This document shows, piece by piece, positions 1 to 13,380 of a stretch of DNA of 64,000 nucleotides (its first letter is position 1; each line of letters begins with the position of its first letter). The notes beneath the pieces are model-generated. The model had not been told where the DNA came from. It worked only from the letters and a program-made list of their open reading frames with translations, and searched no databases. A program made the translations under genes and the position numbers. Where the stretch lies: contig NC_066589.1 in assembly GCF_905475345.1 (NCBI RefSeq), positions 9,148,501-9,212,500 on the forward strand, in the 5' to 3' direction. Origin of the DNA: Vespula vulgaris. Taxonomy: Eukaryota > Arthropoda > Insecta > Hymenoptera > Vespidae.

Positions 1-291
1 AAATCTATCTCCAATAATGTAATATAAATAGTTGTAATATTAATAATAAGACAACAGTTTTTTATTTAACATGTATATGTATGATAATTGTATGCTAGAA
101 GCCACTGATAAAATAGTGGTACTCTATTTATCACGTTATACATTATTTAAATATAATCTTCAAACAAATAGATTCTACAATATTAGAATATTATATTACA
201 TACATATATATATCTATATATATATATATCGATTATTTTATTGTTATGGTATCACACCGACCAATGATCCCAGAAGAGCCATATGAATTTT

Positions 292-1783
292 TTATTCACA
301 TTTATCCTTTACTGTAAGCATTATCATATTTGTTTGATGTATCAAATATAATGCACTCACAAATACTGCATTTGCTCTATAACAAAGTCACAAATATTGT
401 CAAAGTCAGTATACATCCATATTTTAAATAACATACTGTCATTTCCAAACATATAATAGCAAATTCTATAAGAAAAAAGTATGTGCATAAAAATGACTAA
501 ACTATTCTTGTTAGCAATCTATTGTGATTTACTTTTTAACATAAGTTTGTGTGTAATTGTGTTAAAATATCACATTTTCGAAATGTCAAGTAGAAACAAG
601 TTGTACAGAAAAGTATTAAATAAGAGGTGCTACTACCTATAATAATAAAAGTGTATGTGATAGAATATGATAAATGTGTTCAAAATGTTCATCATACTTA
701 AGTTAAGAGATTTGAATTATTGCACAATATTTATACAATATTTTATAAGAATTCTTATACCAAAAACTGATGTCCTAAATGTTTTACTGATTATATATAT
801 TATATACACATACACACACTCAAAGTTCTTATAAATGAGACTATTTATAAGCATATACGTATATATGTACTTACTGTCCTTCCTTAAAGTATTCCTTCAG
901 CGTATTACTAAACCTTTTACTATATTTTACAAATTCTCTTTTACGCTGATCCAATGCTTGTTTTCTCGTTGAACCAGGTATAAATGCAGTGACCTCATTT
1001 ACTGCATCTAATAACTTCTTTATCGCGCTTGCAATTTCTCTGTGTGAATTATATCAAAATATGTTTTTAATTTATATCAAAACTTAAAAAAAAAGAAAAG
1101 TAGAAATACGATATTACTTACTTTATTGTTTCAAGAAATGTTTTACGATCTGTTATTTCATCCGGAATACGACTCAATATTCTTTTCAGTGACATAGATT
1201 TACGATTTAATTCTTGGAAAGCATCTTCAGATCGTGCAGTCCGATATTCAACAACTGTAACACGTATCTTAATTATAATCTTCTTTATCTTAGTAGAAAC
1301 TCTTTACATTTATAATTATTAAAACTTTTTTGTAAACTTTTTACAGACAATTTTTTATTCGTAATACGAAGATTTTACCATCGTAATCAGAAGCAGCACC
1401 TTGTAAGCGTAAAACACTTTCATTCATGTCAAGATTTAATTCAGCCCTTTGTATTATTCCTAAAATTAGGTCATGCATAATTCCAGGATATGTATTTTCT
1501 GCTTTTGAAAGTGCGGTACATAAAGTTTGAGCTGCCATAACATTTTGTCTCTCCAACTACAATAATATCAATTTAAGAATATAATATATATTTACACAGA
1601 GAACTAGTAAAATAGAAATAATAAGAACCTTAAGTTCTTATTGATTTTCAATGAAGTTTCTTAATATAACAGAATGTAATAATATTACATAAAGATATCA
1701 TATGAGGATACCTTAGTTAAAATCGGTCGTAATATAACGGGAAGTACAAGAGATGTAATTGGAGTCTCATCGCCCATTGTCAT
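292..1783 (-). CDS. PDCD10: Programmed cell death protein 10 (cerebral cavernous malformation 3)
   Basis: Small adaptor protein of the STRIPAK and GCKIII-kinase complexes that acts in cell junctions, Golgi and signalling. Five exons on the minus strand join in phase: 1783-1712, 1556-1379, 1254-1122, 1039-875 and 376-292. They total 633 nt, or 210 residues; the human protein has 212. All introns are GT-AG. Family landmarks are visible: an N-terminal helical dimerisation part (LERQNVMAAQTL, AENTYPGIMHDL), the linker DVVEYRTARSEDAFQELN, then the FAT-homology part with RILSRIPDEITDR, IKEIASAIKKLLD, KREFVKYSKRFSNTLKEYF and, in the last exon, FVSALYLIHQTNMI. The last exon is only 85 nt. It lies about 500 nt past an in-frame TAA that would be read if the fourth intron were retained. 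Start choice: the ATG at 1783 is followed two codons later by another ATG, so either may be used. Family identity is very likely; it rests on recognition of conserved blocks, not a database search. Confidence 0.95.
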
Positions 1784-2659
1784 CTTTCACTAAATTTATT
1801 TTTGTAATGACAGTTCTAATAATGTCTTACACGTGCATATGTTTAAGCTTTAGTTCAATGAGTCACGATATCTCACAAATGGATAGTCGTGTTTGATTAC
1901 TCGGCAATATAACAGGATATTCAACTCTTTCTCTCTTCGTCCTTTTATTTTGTTTATAATTAAAACGACGAAATACCAAAGGTTATAATTTTTGCTCTTT
2001 CTCGTTTATATCCTTTGATGGCTTCAATCCTGAAGGCAGCGTTGCCAAATGTCAGAAGTGAAAGTATTTAGAAAATTTAGATTCACGTAGCCAATGACTT
2101 AAAATAATGTTTATAAGTGACCAATAAAAAAAATAAGTTATAAAAGTCTATTTAAAATTTTGAAAAGCATATTTATTTAAATTTAAATTAATTCTGGATC
2201 ATCGAATTTTATTCTAAATCTAATTCTTTGCCGCGCATAATATATTGATTACAATTTTTAGGTTATAAGCCTAGTCTCTAACGATGTGTCGGTCACTTAT
2301 GAACATTTGAAAATGTTATAAATATTTTTAATGAAGTGATTAGTAATAGGAAAAATTGTGTTATCGTTCAAAAATTGTAATAAAATATAATAATATACGT
2401 AGGTGTTTTTGTTTAGTATTTTAAGTATAAACAAAGTGGTAAGATAAGGATACGTGCAGGAATGCAATTATTTACTTAAACTTATTTTTACTGAAAAGAA
2501 TGACATCACTTGTGCTAACATATTTCTAAAAACTCGATGCATCAATTTCTTTAATTATTAAATTGTATTTTATAATTTCCATATCATCAATTTATATATG
2601 ATACATGAAGTTAATATGAAAAGTATCCAAGTTACATAAGTAGGTATATATATATTAAT
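1784..2659. other. Intergenic: PDCD10 upstream region and SOD2 downstream region
   Basis: No coding exon is visible here. Both flanking genes run on the minus strand, so this stretch should hold the PDCD10 promoter (left part) and the end of the SOD2 transcript (right part). A perfect AP-1-type TGAGTCA lies at 1859-1865, about 80 bp upstream of the PDCD10 start codon; whether it functions is inference. The rest is AT-rich and without repeats of note. Confidence 0.5.
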
Positions 2660-2671
2660 TTTATTTTTATT
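2660..2671 (-). terminator. Candidate poly(A) signals of SOD2
   Basis: Two AATAAA hexamers on the minus strand (read as TTTATT on plus) lie back to back about 200 nt beyond the SOD2 stop codon. Position and orientation fit a polyadenylation signal. In such AT-rich DNA the hexamer also occurs by chance. Confidence 0.4.
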
Positions 2672-2862
2672 TCTTATTCACTGTATATGCATTGAATAAG
2701 TACCTAAGATATTATAAGAAATATTTCTATAAAACAGTAACACAGGTGTAGATATACTATCTTATACAAAAAATTGTTGAAATCAATAACTGTTTTATAT
2801 GGTGCACAGTATATGATAATTTCAAATGTGAAGTATTATGCTTGTTCGCATATATAAAGCAC

Positions 2863-4281
2863 TTAACAGCCAGATGCCTGTTTAAAACGAGCACTGACAT
2901 CCTCCCAATTAACAATATCAAAGATTGCTTTTACATAATCAGGTCGTACATTTTTATACTGAAGGTAATATGCATGTTCCCAAACATCAATACCAAGAAG
3001 AGGTATGAGGCCAGTTGTAGCCTGTAAAGGATCCTGATTTGCACAGGTAGCAATTTTAAGGGATTTTGATTTCTGATCGTATCCAAGCCATCCCCATCCA
3101 GAGCCTTGAATAGCAACGGTACTCTCTGATAAACGTTTTTTCATCTCATCCAAAGAATGAAAGTCTTTTTCTATCTGTTTGATAAGAGCATCTGTCAAAA
3201 TACGTAAATATATATTAGTATCATTTTCCAAAATTGTTTTAAGTATCATATCGTAAAAAACAAAGAGAGTGCAAGGTCAAAACTGCAAAAACGAAACGAG
3301 TATGATAATAATAATCAATTTTCTCTTTTTTTCTTTTATGTTAAATCCATACATTTTTACCAAAATGCTTCACTAATTTAAAACAGATATGACAAATAAT
3401 AAATATGTATGGATTAATTAATGAGATATAAAGATATAAAAAAACTTTAGAGAATTTATCTAAATATATATAATATTGATTAATTGCTCAGTAAAGATTA
3501 TATATATTGAAGAAAGACAAATTTTATAGCATTTTTATTGGATATAATAATAGCTATGTAATAAAATTGTTCAAATATACCATTTGGTTTACCACCACAT
3601 GGCGACAGATTTTTCCAAAAGATACTATGATTGAGATGGCCACCTCCATTAAATTTTAAAGCAGGACCAAGTGCAATTTGCGCATTTACATCGCCCTTAG
3701 CAACAGCTTCTTTCAGTTTTTCTTCGGCAACATTCAAATTATTAACGTAAGTCGCGTGATGTTTAGAATGATGTAGTTGCATAATTTCTGCACATATTAT
3801 CGGTTCCAATGCCTTGTATTCATAAGGCAAATCTGGTAAGCTATGTTTCAGTCTTGCACATTGATCTTTACTATAGAAAATATTAAGAATTTTATATTAG
3901 TATAATTATAGAATTAATTATATAACGAATGCTTAATTATTCCAACCAATCATGATGCTAATTTTGTTATGTTATAATTGATAGGTCAATATAAAAGGAT
4001 ATGATATTGAGCAAAAAAGTCTTGTTCCAAATATACAAAAAATTTTTATATCTTCGTTATTTAATTAAATTTTCCATTATAAAATTAATTTATCCATTAT
4101 AAAATAATTAAGTCAGTTAAATACTGAAAATAGTCATTGGCTTAAAATGGAATGTAGTAGATAGTAAAAGGGTTAGAAATTATATAATGCAAAATGTATA
4201 AATGAACAAATTCGTATATGAAGGAAAATGTAGAAAAACTTACGTGATATTAGACGTCAGAATTCTTTTAATGGAGTACAT
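2863..4281 (-). CDS. SOD2: Superoxide dismutase [Mn], mitochondrial
   Basis: Converts superoxide to hydrogen peroxide and oxygen in the mitochondrial matrix. Three exons on the minus strand join in phase: 4281-4244, 3870-3581 and 3191-2863. They total 657 nt, or 218 residues, the usual length for animal SOD2. The first exon encodes a short basic, Ser/Thr-rich leader (MYSIKRILTSNI) typical of a mitochondrial targeting peptide; the mature part begins near KHSLPDLPYEY. Manganese ligands are all present: H46 in LHHSKHH, H94 in GGGHLNHSIFW, and D178 and H182 in DVWEHAYY. Gateway Tyr54 and the active-site Gln in ANQDPLQ are also there. One small oddity is that the usual His in the LEPHI motif reads Ile (LEPII). 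The first exon is just 38 nt, so gene predictors may start the protein wrongly at an internal Met (MQLHH). Confidence 0.97.
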
Positions 4282-4344
4282 TGTCGTAAATATATATGAT
4301 AAAAACTTTTTTTTTAACTATTATGTTCCGACTTTAAACGTAAG

Positions 4345-4366
4345 GGTACCGGTTACCGGTGACGTC
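4345..4366 (-). promoter_or_regulatory. Paired ACCGGT motifs upstream of SOD2
   Basis: Two ACCGGT hexamers at 4348-4353 and 4355-4360 are followed by a TGACGT half-CRE. They sit 65-85 bp upstream of the SOD2 start codon in otherwise AT-rich DNA. ACCGGTT resembles the Grainyhead core. Promoter function is inferred from position. Confidence 0.4.
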
Positions 4367-6539
4367 TCGCAGTAGAATGAGCATGAGAGTTCTACAACGG
4401 GGACGAATGAGACCAATGAAGAAGTATACGTAATTTCTATATGATAAATCTCGTTTTAATTCTGATAATGAATGCTACTTTGGACGTCAATAATTGCATA
4501 TTACGACCTTGTAAATAATGAATATATAGATATAGTGTTCTACATAAAAAAAAAATATTGATAAACTATAAAAATAATTATTTTTACAATTAGACAAAAA
4601 ACGTTGGCAATTATAAAATTGTCAATGGATTTCAATCAATTTTTGAAAAGAGTAAGTTTTAATAATTTTAATAATTATTTCGTTTATTTTCTTTTCTAAT
4701 CTAATTGAGGAATTATTTTATTGTTTTATTTTTTAATAAGTTTCTAGCACGATTGTAAGGAATATTAAGAAATGAAAGTTTCTCTCTGACTATAATTGAA
4801 ATATTGCGATATTTTTTAGTCATTAATTATATATATATTTTATTTTTTGTGTTACGCGCCTGAAAATAGCTATCGTTCTACACTTAGTTGATAATTACGA
4901 CTGCAAGCGTCATCTATCAACGAGAAAACTTTTTTATCGACAGATTTATCGATTGAGCGATATTCGCCATTTTCTTTTTCCTTTCAAAATGTCAAATTCT
5001 ACTTTCGAAGTATTTATACTTATTCAATATTAGAAAGATAATTAATTCAGCATTCCACAGAAGTAAAAGTATTTGTTTATTTCTCTTTCTCGAAATATTT
5101 AGGTACAATCCACACAAATATATACAAACAGTACTGGTCACATATACAACGATTTTTCTTTCAATCTTTTAGCTCACAGTTTAAATAGATATTCGCAAGC
5201 GAATATTATGATGATTGATATAAACGATATCGCGATCTATCGTTTGTCGATATTTTTAAAATATAAATCAGATCAAATGATTAGTAGATCTGAAAAATTT
5301 GCATATATGACTGCTCTACGTCAGATCTGAAATAAATGTCTTTAAATAAACATATTAGATAGACGAAAGCATGATATCGTTAGAATTTTAAATCGTCACA
5401 TTGTACATTTACGTAAATTGGCGAAGACCCACTTTCGACAATCGCTCGCATAATATCTCTGATTAGATCACTTTTTAATCGAATTAACAAGACGGCGCGC
5501 TTGGAAAAACATTATAAAATGATTTCCTATTAATAAATATCAAATTATATAAATATTATATCTACAAAAATATCATTTACAATCACACACATGTTACGTC
5601 CAATGAATAAATTATATATATATATGTATATATATAAAATATAATATAATATATAATAATAATATATATAATATTATATTATATATTATATAGTATATTA
5701 TATATATTATATATTATATTATATATGTATATATATGTAGTAATAAGAAGCAGAACACATAGAAAGTAGAATAATCTGTTTAGTCGTCAATAAGAATTCT
5801 CAACATACTGACATATAAAACATTATTCCAGCCAGCACTTTATGTGCACGATTATTATTACTGTCAATCGAATATAATTTATTAGAGAAATATTTCAATA
5901 AAAGTCTGTTGCCTCGAATTAATCGGAGATTCATAAATGTATCGTTATCTAGATACACAAATAGATAAATATTAATACAAGAGATTATATATATATATAT
6001 ATTGCACAATTTAAAAAATTATGGTATTATGTAGAATAAAAATATCAAAGTATAGTATACAATTTAGTTTAGTTTAGTAAATTCTTATTTCAGTTTTTTA
6101 AGGAAATTTCATAATTTCTATATTTTCACACGTACATAGTGCATTCGGTTGTTCTCTTTTCTTTTCTTTTTTTTGTGCTTCATATATTCCCTTCGCAATT
6201 AATAAATACTTTTTGCAATGAAACTTGCACCGGTTGAACTTTATAAGAAAGTTCAATGGAGTTTTTTAATTAACATCAATAATTGTCAGTTAAATTATCA
6301 AAGTTAGAATAATAGAGATTTAAAAAATTTATCTTAAATATATGTATTCTGGCATCAGAAAGAGAAGTATATTTATAAATGAAATCTTATTTGTCATTTA
6401 AGAAACGCAATTATATATCGGCAGTTTTTTTTCTTTTTTGTTTTTTTCTTTTTTCCTTTTTGTCTTTTTGTTATATTTAAATTGTTTCTTGCAACGGGTC
6501 AATTGAACTCAATTTAATTTTATTGTGGTCTTGAAAGTG

Positions 6540-6575
<36 letters not shown>

Positions 6576-7589
6576 CCTAATTTGTCATTATATATATATA
6601 TATGTATATATAGATATACATATATATATATATACATACATATACATATATATGACACTCTTATTTTTACTCTCTGCTACACATATCCTAAATATTTTCT
6701 ATGATTGTGTAATCAGGGCTCAACATAATTAATGTTTAAATTATAGTCAATACACAGAGCCGAAGCTAGAGTGGAATGTTGAAATATAATATGCAATTGT
6801 GCCTTGTATGTATGTATTTATGTATGTATGTATGTATGTATGAATGGATGTATGTAGTTATGTATGTACTTATTAAAAACTACGGGTACGTTTTATAAAC
6901 ATAAATAGAAACACACAAGTAAGTCACCATCTTTGAAAAGTCAAATTCATTCGAAAAATTATTTTACATTTCCCCTTGATAAATATTGTCATCCTCCTTC
7001 ACCCTTCTCATATTTTTCCACTATATCATATATTTGTCCACTATACCATCATTGTGTCCTCTATTATTTAGTAGTGGCCCCCTTCCTTTTTGCATTTTTA
7101 AATTTTTTTTTTATTTTTTATTTTTTATTATTTTTGTGCTTGATGCGCAATGATAAATAAAAGCTATGTCTTTACTTTTTTCTTTTATTTTTTTTTTCTT
7201 CCCCCTCTCATAAAAACAGCTTTACAAGGAGCGTCAACCACGTTATATATCGAGGTATAATGGAACAGTGGAATTTGATACACAAGGCAGTACAATCATT
7301 ACTACATATATTTTCTCAGAATACGTACCTGATATGATATTTTATCATAGAGATTATACATATTTTATCCCTTCCCCTAATCTCCCCTAATCTCCCATCC
7401 CACCCCACCCATCATATTAATATATCATTCGAAATCCACTTTCCATTAGTAAGCCACTTAAGCAAGTAATGCTTTAGAACATGGAGTCAGTAATCTTACT
7501 TTGTGTATTTCTATCGAATTAGAGCAACAAGAATATTTTGTCTCTTACTCTAAAAGAGACAAGCACACTTGTATACAATCTTTTTTTTT

Positions 7590-7591
<2 letters not shown>

Positions 7592-7642
<51 letters not shown>

Positions 7643-7750
7643 CAGCATATGTGCGTTTGGAATTAGGTTGTGTAATTTCGTTAAGAATGAATTTGTTCCC
7701 CCGAAATTATCATTTATCATCGTTATTATCGTTATATGTATATTATCATT

Positions 7751-7800
<50 letters not shown>

Positions 7801-7842
7801 TAATATTATTGTTATTATTATTATTATTATTATTATATAGAT
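7592..7842. repeat. (TA)n followed by (ATT/ATC)n microsatellites
   Basis: A pure TA run of about 50 bp at 7592-7641 is followed after roughly 95 bp by an array of ATT units with ATC and GTT variants at 7735-7842. The interruptions indicate an old array. Confidence 0.9.
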
Positions 7843-8512
7843 GTTATTGTTATTTTTCAATTATATTATTGTTGTTTATTATAATTATATTCATTTTTTT
7901 TTTAAATAATTTACGAACACAAAAATTGATAGGAAGCACAAATAAATAAATTAAAATAGAGAAAGAGATAGAGAAAGAGAGATAGAGAGAGGAAAAGAGA
8001 GAGAGAGAAAAAGCGAAAGAACATTCACGTTTCGTTTGATCTTTCATAAAAAATATCTAATATCTCTCTTAAATACCGTCTTGAATATAAATTAATGTAT
8101 GTACAACGCGCTCGACGTGTTGTTGATTAGTTAAATCTAATTAATATTGTTACGTTATGATACCTGATGATAAAACATGATCTAACGATTATGAACAAAA
8201 ACGCTCGTTATTTAATTTTATTACACAATAGCAATATTTACGATTAGAATATACCAAGTGGGGTACATGCGACAGATTACAGATGGAAGCCCATCATCTT
8301 CTCTCGAATTAAGAAACATATTTCATTTTATGAATATTCAAATTATGCATTGTGCTTTTTTTTTTATTTATATATTTCTTTCTTTTTTTCATTTTTTTTT
8401 TCTTTCCTTCTTGTCTTTTTTCTTTTTCGACGTCATTCATTTCGTCGTACCTATGGATATGCGCTTGACGAAATTATTATCATTATTATTATTTTTATTA
8501 TTATTATTAATA

Positions 8513-8550
<38 letters not shown>

Positions 8551-8894
8551 ATTATTATTATTGTTATTATTTTTTCTTTTTTCTTCTTAATCCCTTTTAA
8601 GCTAATCCTAAATCATTCGTCTCGTTTTTCTAATCTAAAGTTAAATGCGTCCTATAGATTTAACTAGAGAGTATTGTTTTTTTTTTCTTCTTCTTCTTAT
8701 TATTAGATAATATATACATTTAATGATCACTCAATGATTATTTTTTCATTAAATATGAACAACGAATGGAGATAAAATAATAATCGTGATATCTATGTTT
8801 TTATGTTTGTATGTATGTACGTATGTATGTACGTATATATGTATACATTTTGGGTTCTTTTCGTCGTAATAGGGCTATCCTCGTTAAAAGAATT

Positions 8895-8902
<8 letters not shown>

Positions 8903-8964
<62 letters not shown>

Positions 8965-8976
8965 TTATTATTATTA
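8903..8976. repeat. (CT)29 plus (ATT)n microsatellite
   Basis: An uninterrupted CT dinucleotide run of 58 bp passes directly into about five ATT units. Confidence 0.92.
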
Positions 8977-9727
8977 TAATATTAATCGTATCTGTCATGT
9001 GGCAGGAATAGAATTAGTACCGGATATAACGTAAAAACATAGATTCTTCTCTATTTTTTCTTTTTCTTTTTTTTTTCTTTTTGTATGAAGCGAAATAATC
9101 ATATTCGTTGTTATTAAACGTGATTATCATTCGTTTCATCGTGTATGAAGTTTAAGTCAAACACATACATACACGTACGTACGCACGCACGCACGCGCAC
9201 ACACACACACACACTGACAATCACAGACGTTCCTCTTGATCATTTATTTTCTTTTTCATTGATAATCGTATCGTGTCGAGAATTTAAAATCTCATGTACT
9301 TACATACATAGGCCAGTCTCTCTCGTTATCATTCAATTATTTCTCAACGTTATATCACCGTGTGATCGTTATATATTCCGGTTGTGTTCTATGAAAGAAA
9401 AGAAAGAAAAAATAAAAAAAATAAATAAATAAAAAACTTCTTGCGCGAGATAATTATCTTTTTATATTATTATTCCGTAATAGGATATACCTGATTATTA
9501 TCGATATGCGTAAAGAATCGATCGAAATTCTTTCAATGTATATACTTACGACAGATCGATTTTACTTATTATTCGTAAGAAAATAAAAAATAAAAAAAGG
9601 GATAATAAAAAACGGAAACGTAAGAAAAACGAGACGAGAAAAAGAGAGAAAACAGAAAAAAGATGGAGATCGATCGATAAATATAAGATTCTATTTAAAG
9701 GAGAAAAAAAGAGAAAATTACTAATTA

Positions 9728-10045
9728 CTACTCCACCAGATAAGTTCGTTGATTCTTCTTCTTCTTCGTATTTGTGTCCTCTTTCGTGGTTGATTGCCAT
9801 GTTTCTTCGGCCAGGCTCCCATATCTTTGTACACCGGGAAATGGTTGGCCCAAGCTTTGCGGTGAATAAGAGCTGTTTTGTAATTGATAATAATTCCCGG
9901 TTGATTGCTCGCACTGATATTGATCGTCCGCTAATACGTTGCTGTAACCCGAGAAGGAGCTACACTGAGACGATGAATAAGACGATGAATATCCACGTTC
10001 GCTCAAACTTCTATAAGGCCCCGAATGATGGAGCCTATCCTCTTG
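9728..10045 (-). other. In-frame readthrough extension of kazrin (105 codons after TGA)
   Basis: Directly after the kazrin TGA (10048-10046) the same frame stays open for 105 sense codons to TAG at 9730-9728. The encoded peptide is protein-like, not a simple-repeat translation: QEDRLHHSGPYRSLSERGY, then a Ser/Tyr/Gln-rich part with SSSQCSSFSGYSN, QSTGNYYQLQNSSYSPQSL and GSLAEETWQSTTKED, ending in a lysine cluster and TYLVE. There is no ATG near its start, and I see no convincing acceptor that would make it a separate exon. The seen facts are the frame and the composition; translation by readthrough is inference. Alternatives are a recently acquired nonsense mutation, or chance openness of 3' UTR sequence. 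Confidence 0.6.
10013..10038 (-). promoter_or_regulatory. RNA stem-loop 8 nt downstream of the kazrin stop codon
   Basis: In the minus-strand RNA, AUAGGCUCC pairs with GGGGCCUUAU around a 7-nt loop (AUCAUUC). This gives nine base pairs with one G-U wobble and one bulged U. The 5' arm begins 8 nt after the UGA. 3' structures at about this spacing are known to stimulate stop-codon readthrough in several eukaryotic and viral genes. The fold was worked out by eye. Confidence 0.5.
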
Positions 10046-10515
10046 TCAGACTGGTGTATTCACCGCCACGCTTGTTATATATTCGATGTCACCGATACTC
10101 TTAACACGACGATGCTTCTTCCCAACGGTAATCTCAGGTGCCGGTGAATTACTTCGTACGCTGTTAATGTATTGACATTGACTGGCAAGACTTCCTGTAT
10201 CCGATGAGGATGATGGCGACGCCTTTTCACTTCTCGGTCGTAGACCAAACGCACGACTCAAGGAACCCTGCGATTAAAAAAGAGAAAAAGGAAAGGATAA
10301 ATTTCTCTAATTTTCAGAATTTTTTATTCGTCGATCGTTGGATATTCTTTTTCTTTTTTCTCTCTTTTTTTTTTCTTTTCTTTTCTTTTTCTTTTTACAA
10401 ATTTAACAAGCGCTCTTCGTAAACCGATCGAACGTTATCAAATTAGAAATTAAGAAGAGATAGAGAGAGAGAGAGAGAGAGAGAAAGTAAGAGAGAAAGA
10501 GAGAGAGAGAGAGAA

Positions 10516-10592
<77 letters not shown>

Positions 10593-11569
10593 GGTTAATT
10601 CGAGGGAAATATTAACACGTATTTTTAGATTAAATTGGTTATATAAGTACGTATATACATGTATGTCGAGGAATGAAATTCACGCATCACGATGAACGTG
10701 TCGATGCGTTTTTGTATGTCGATAGAGCGATAAGAAAGATGATTTATTTTTTCTTAATGAAAATTCGATATTTTTCTTTTCTTTTTTTTTTATGGTACAA
10801 GTTTTAAAGAGTTTTTTTAGAGTATAACTCCAAGAGTTATGAGATCAGTTAGTCATGATACATGACAAGATGACACATTAAATTAAGTTTATGATAAAGC
10901 GAAAGCACGTGCGATGGTACAGCGAAGAGAAAATATATATATATATATATGTATGTATATATACATATTGCATCTTTCTCTTTTTTGATCAGACGTTCGT
11001 CCTGACAGACGTACGTATGTTCAAGTTCGAAGATGTTTCTGAAGTGAGATAGACAGAGATAGAGAGAGATAGAAAGATAGAGAAAAAGAGAGAAAGAAAG
11101 AGAGAGAGAGAGATAGTAAGAGATACTCATCGTTAGTGATACATAGAAAAGTGATGAGAATAGAAAGAAAAAGAAAAAGAAATATATATATATAGAAATA
11201 TTTATTTATACAAGAGAAATTGTGATAATTGTTTTCTTTTTTAATTTTTTTTTTATATGTATTTTTCTTTTTTAATCTTTTAATTTCTTTTAAACGCATA
11301 CCTGTGAGTTCATCCACGATAACTAGTAAAAGGCGAAAGAAGGTCGATTAAGAACCCACACACACGTTTTTATTCCACATTGAAATTATAGTTTATATTT
11401 ACATAATCGTGGTGGTATATCAGGATGATTAAGGCTAATGGAACACCTTTCGTCATTGTTTATATTTCAAAGTGATTAATTAATATGATTCGGTACGCGT
11501 ACGCAATAATTAAATTATTTATAATCGAGCATATGTAAATGTATATGTTTATGTATATGTTTATGTGTA

Positions 11570-11624
<55 letters not shown>

Positions 11625-12015
11625 TTAGATATTATTCACGTTAGCTTCGCTCGTATAAATGGATGCTGTTTTCTCGTACAAGGCAGGGGTCCAATCAGAC
11701 ACACAAGGACGACACACGTATTGTATGTATATTCCTACACGTATATATATATACAGAATTTATATATACAGAGTTTCTCGTCCGATGATGTGCATTACTA
11801 TGTCAGATATTATACACACGATTAGAGACCATAAAAGGTAACAATCATGGTTTACAGACGTTAGATTTACTATTATTTCGTATAGTTGAAAGAAAAAGAT
11901 TTCTTTTCTTTTAGTTTTCTTTCGAGGGTCGGGAGTGCGGGTAAAGGGCGGCTGGGAGGGCTTTACTTTTTTCTTCAATCGAGAGAATCCTCTTTTTGAA
12001 ATAATAATAATTACT

Positions 12016-12053
<38 letters not shown>

Positions 12054-13144
12054 TATCATTATCATTATTATCGTTATTGTTATCGTTATTATTATTATTA
12101 TTGTTGTAGCTGTTGTTGTTGATGTTATTGTTGTTGTTGTTGTTGCAATTATTGTTGTTGTTAGTAATGCTATTATTTTCTTTTTTTTAATTTTGTTTCT
12201 TTAAATTATCATTATTTTTATTTACGTATCAGCATGAGCGCGAACCTTAAAGTCGTAGGCCCATAAATCGATCAGTCTTCTTCTTCTGCTTATTTTTTTT
12301 CCTCTTTCTTATTTTTTCTTTTTTTCTTTTTTTATTATCATTTTTTGTTTTGTTTTTTACAACTCTCCTCATTCAAGCGAATTTACGGATAGATTAAAGG
12401 TGATACAAGAAATATGTACGAGCAGGTATACTTCACGTTTTTTTTTTCTCTTTTTTGTTTTTCTTCTTCTAGCGGATCGACGATAAGAGAGAGATAGAGA
12501 GAGAGATTTTTACGAGGACTCTAAAAAATCTACAATCACCCTCTATAAAATCGTGAAATATCGTGAGACCGACGAAAAACAGAGTTATTATACATCTCAA
12601 AACTTATCTATGTATAACCTTCGAGCATTTTTTATTCATTACGGACGTAACTAACGTTCTAACTAACGTTCGCCTAAACGTCTATCCATTTTCTCTTTTT
12701 TTTTTTCTTTTAACTCTCCTTGGTTAATTAATCAAAACGATTTTCTACTTTATTTTTTTCATTTTCTTCTTTATTCCTATCTTTCTTTCTTTCTTTTCCT
12801 TTGTTCTTTCTTTTTTTCGTTTTCGTTTTTGTTATATTTGTTTTTTTTTTTTTCTTTCGTTGGTTCGCTTAACAAAGATATGTATGTATGTATGTATGTA
12901 ATTAACGAAGCTAAGAAGTAATTAATGTTAAATACCAGATTTCAGTTGTTTCAAGGGAAATTTTATTTTATTAGAAGATTTTTTTTGGACGAATACTCAC
13001 GAAACACAGCGATATATATATATGTATATATGTATCTCGATCTTGGAATTAATACGAGCTCATAGCTCACAGCATGGAGACCATTGAAAGAAACAAAGAA
13101 AAGGAAAACAAACGGGAAATATTTAATAATATATATATATATAT

Positions 13145-13199
<55 letters not shown>

Positions 13200-13343
13200 T
13201 ATATATTGGGAAAAGATATTTTATCACATATCTCCGTGCATCGAGTGAGAATCATCGATCAAGCGTTGTGTTATGCGATAATATCAAAAATGGAGGAAGT
13301 GAGAGAGAAAGAGAGAGAGAGAAAGAGATAGAGATAGAGAGAG

Positions 13344-13380
<37 letters not shown>

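Larger units (their letters stand above)
4367..9727. other. Gene-less stretch between SOD2 and the kazrin 3' end
   Basis: No exon of a recognised gene can be assembled. Most of it probably holds 3' UTR or downstream DNA of kazrin (minus) and the upstream region of SOD2 (minus). It is AT-rich with dense simple repeats: an AT island at 5611-5730, (AT)n at 6542-6572, GTAT-type repeats at 6806-6866, (TA)n at 7592-7641, ATT arrays at 7735-7842 and 8476-8567, a CT tract at 8903-8960, and a CGTA/CGCA/CA compound repeat at 9160-9213. Open frames here code only for dipeptide or homopolymeric strings and are not genes. Confidence 0.6.
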
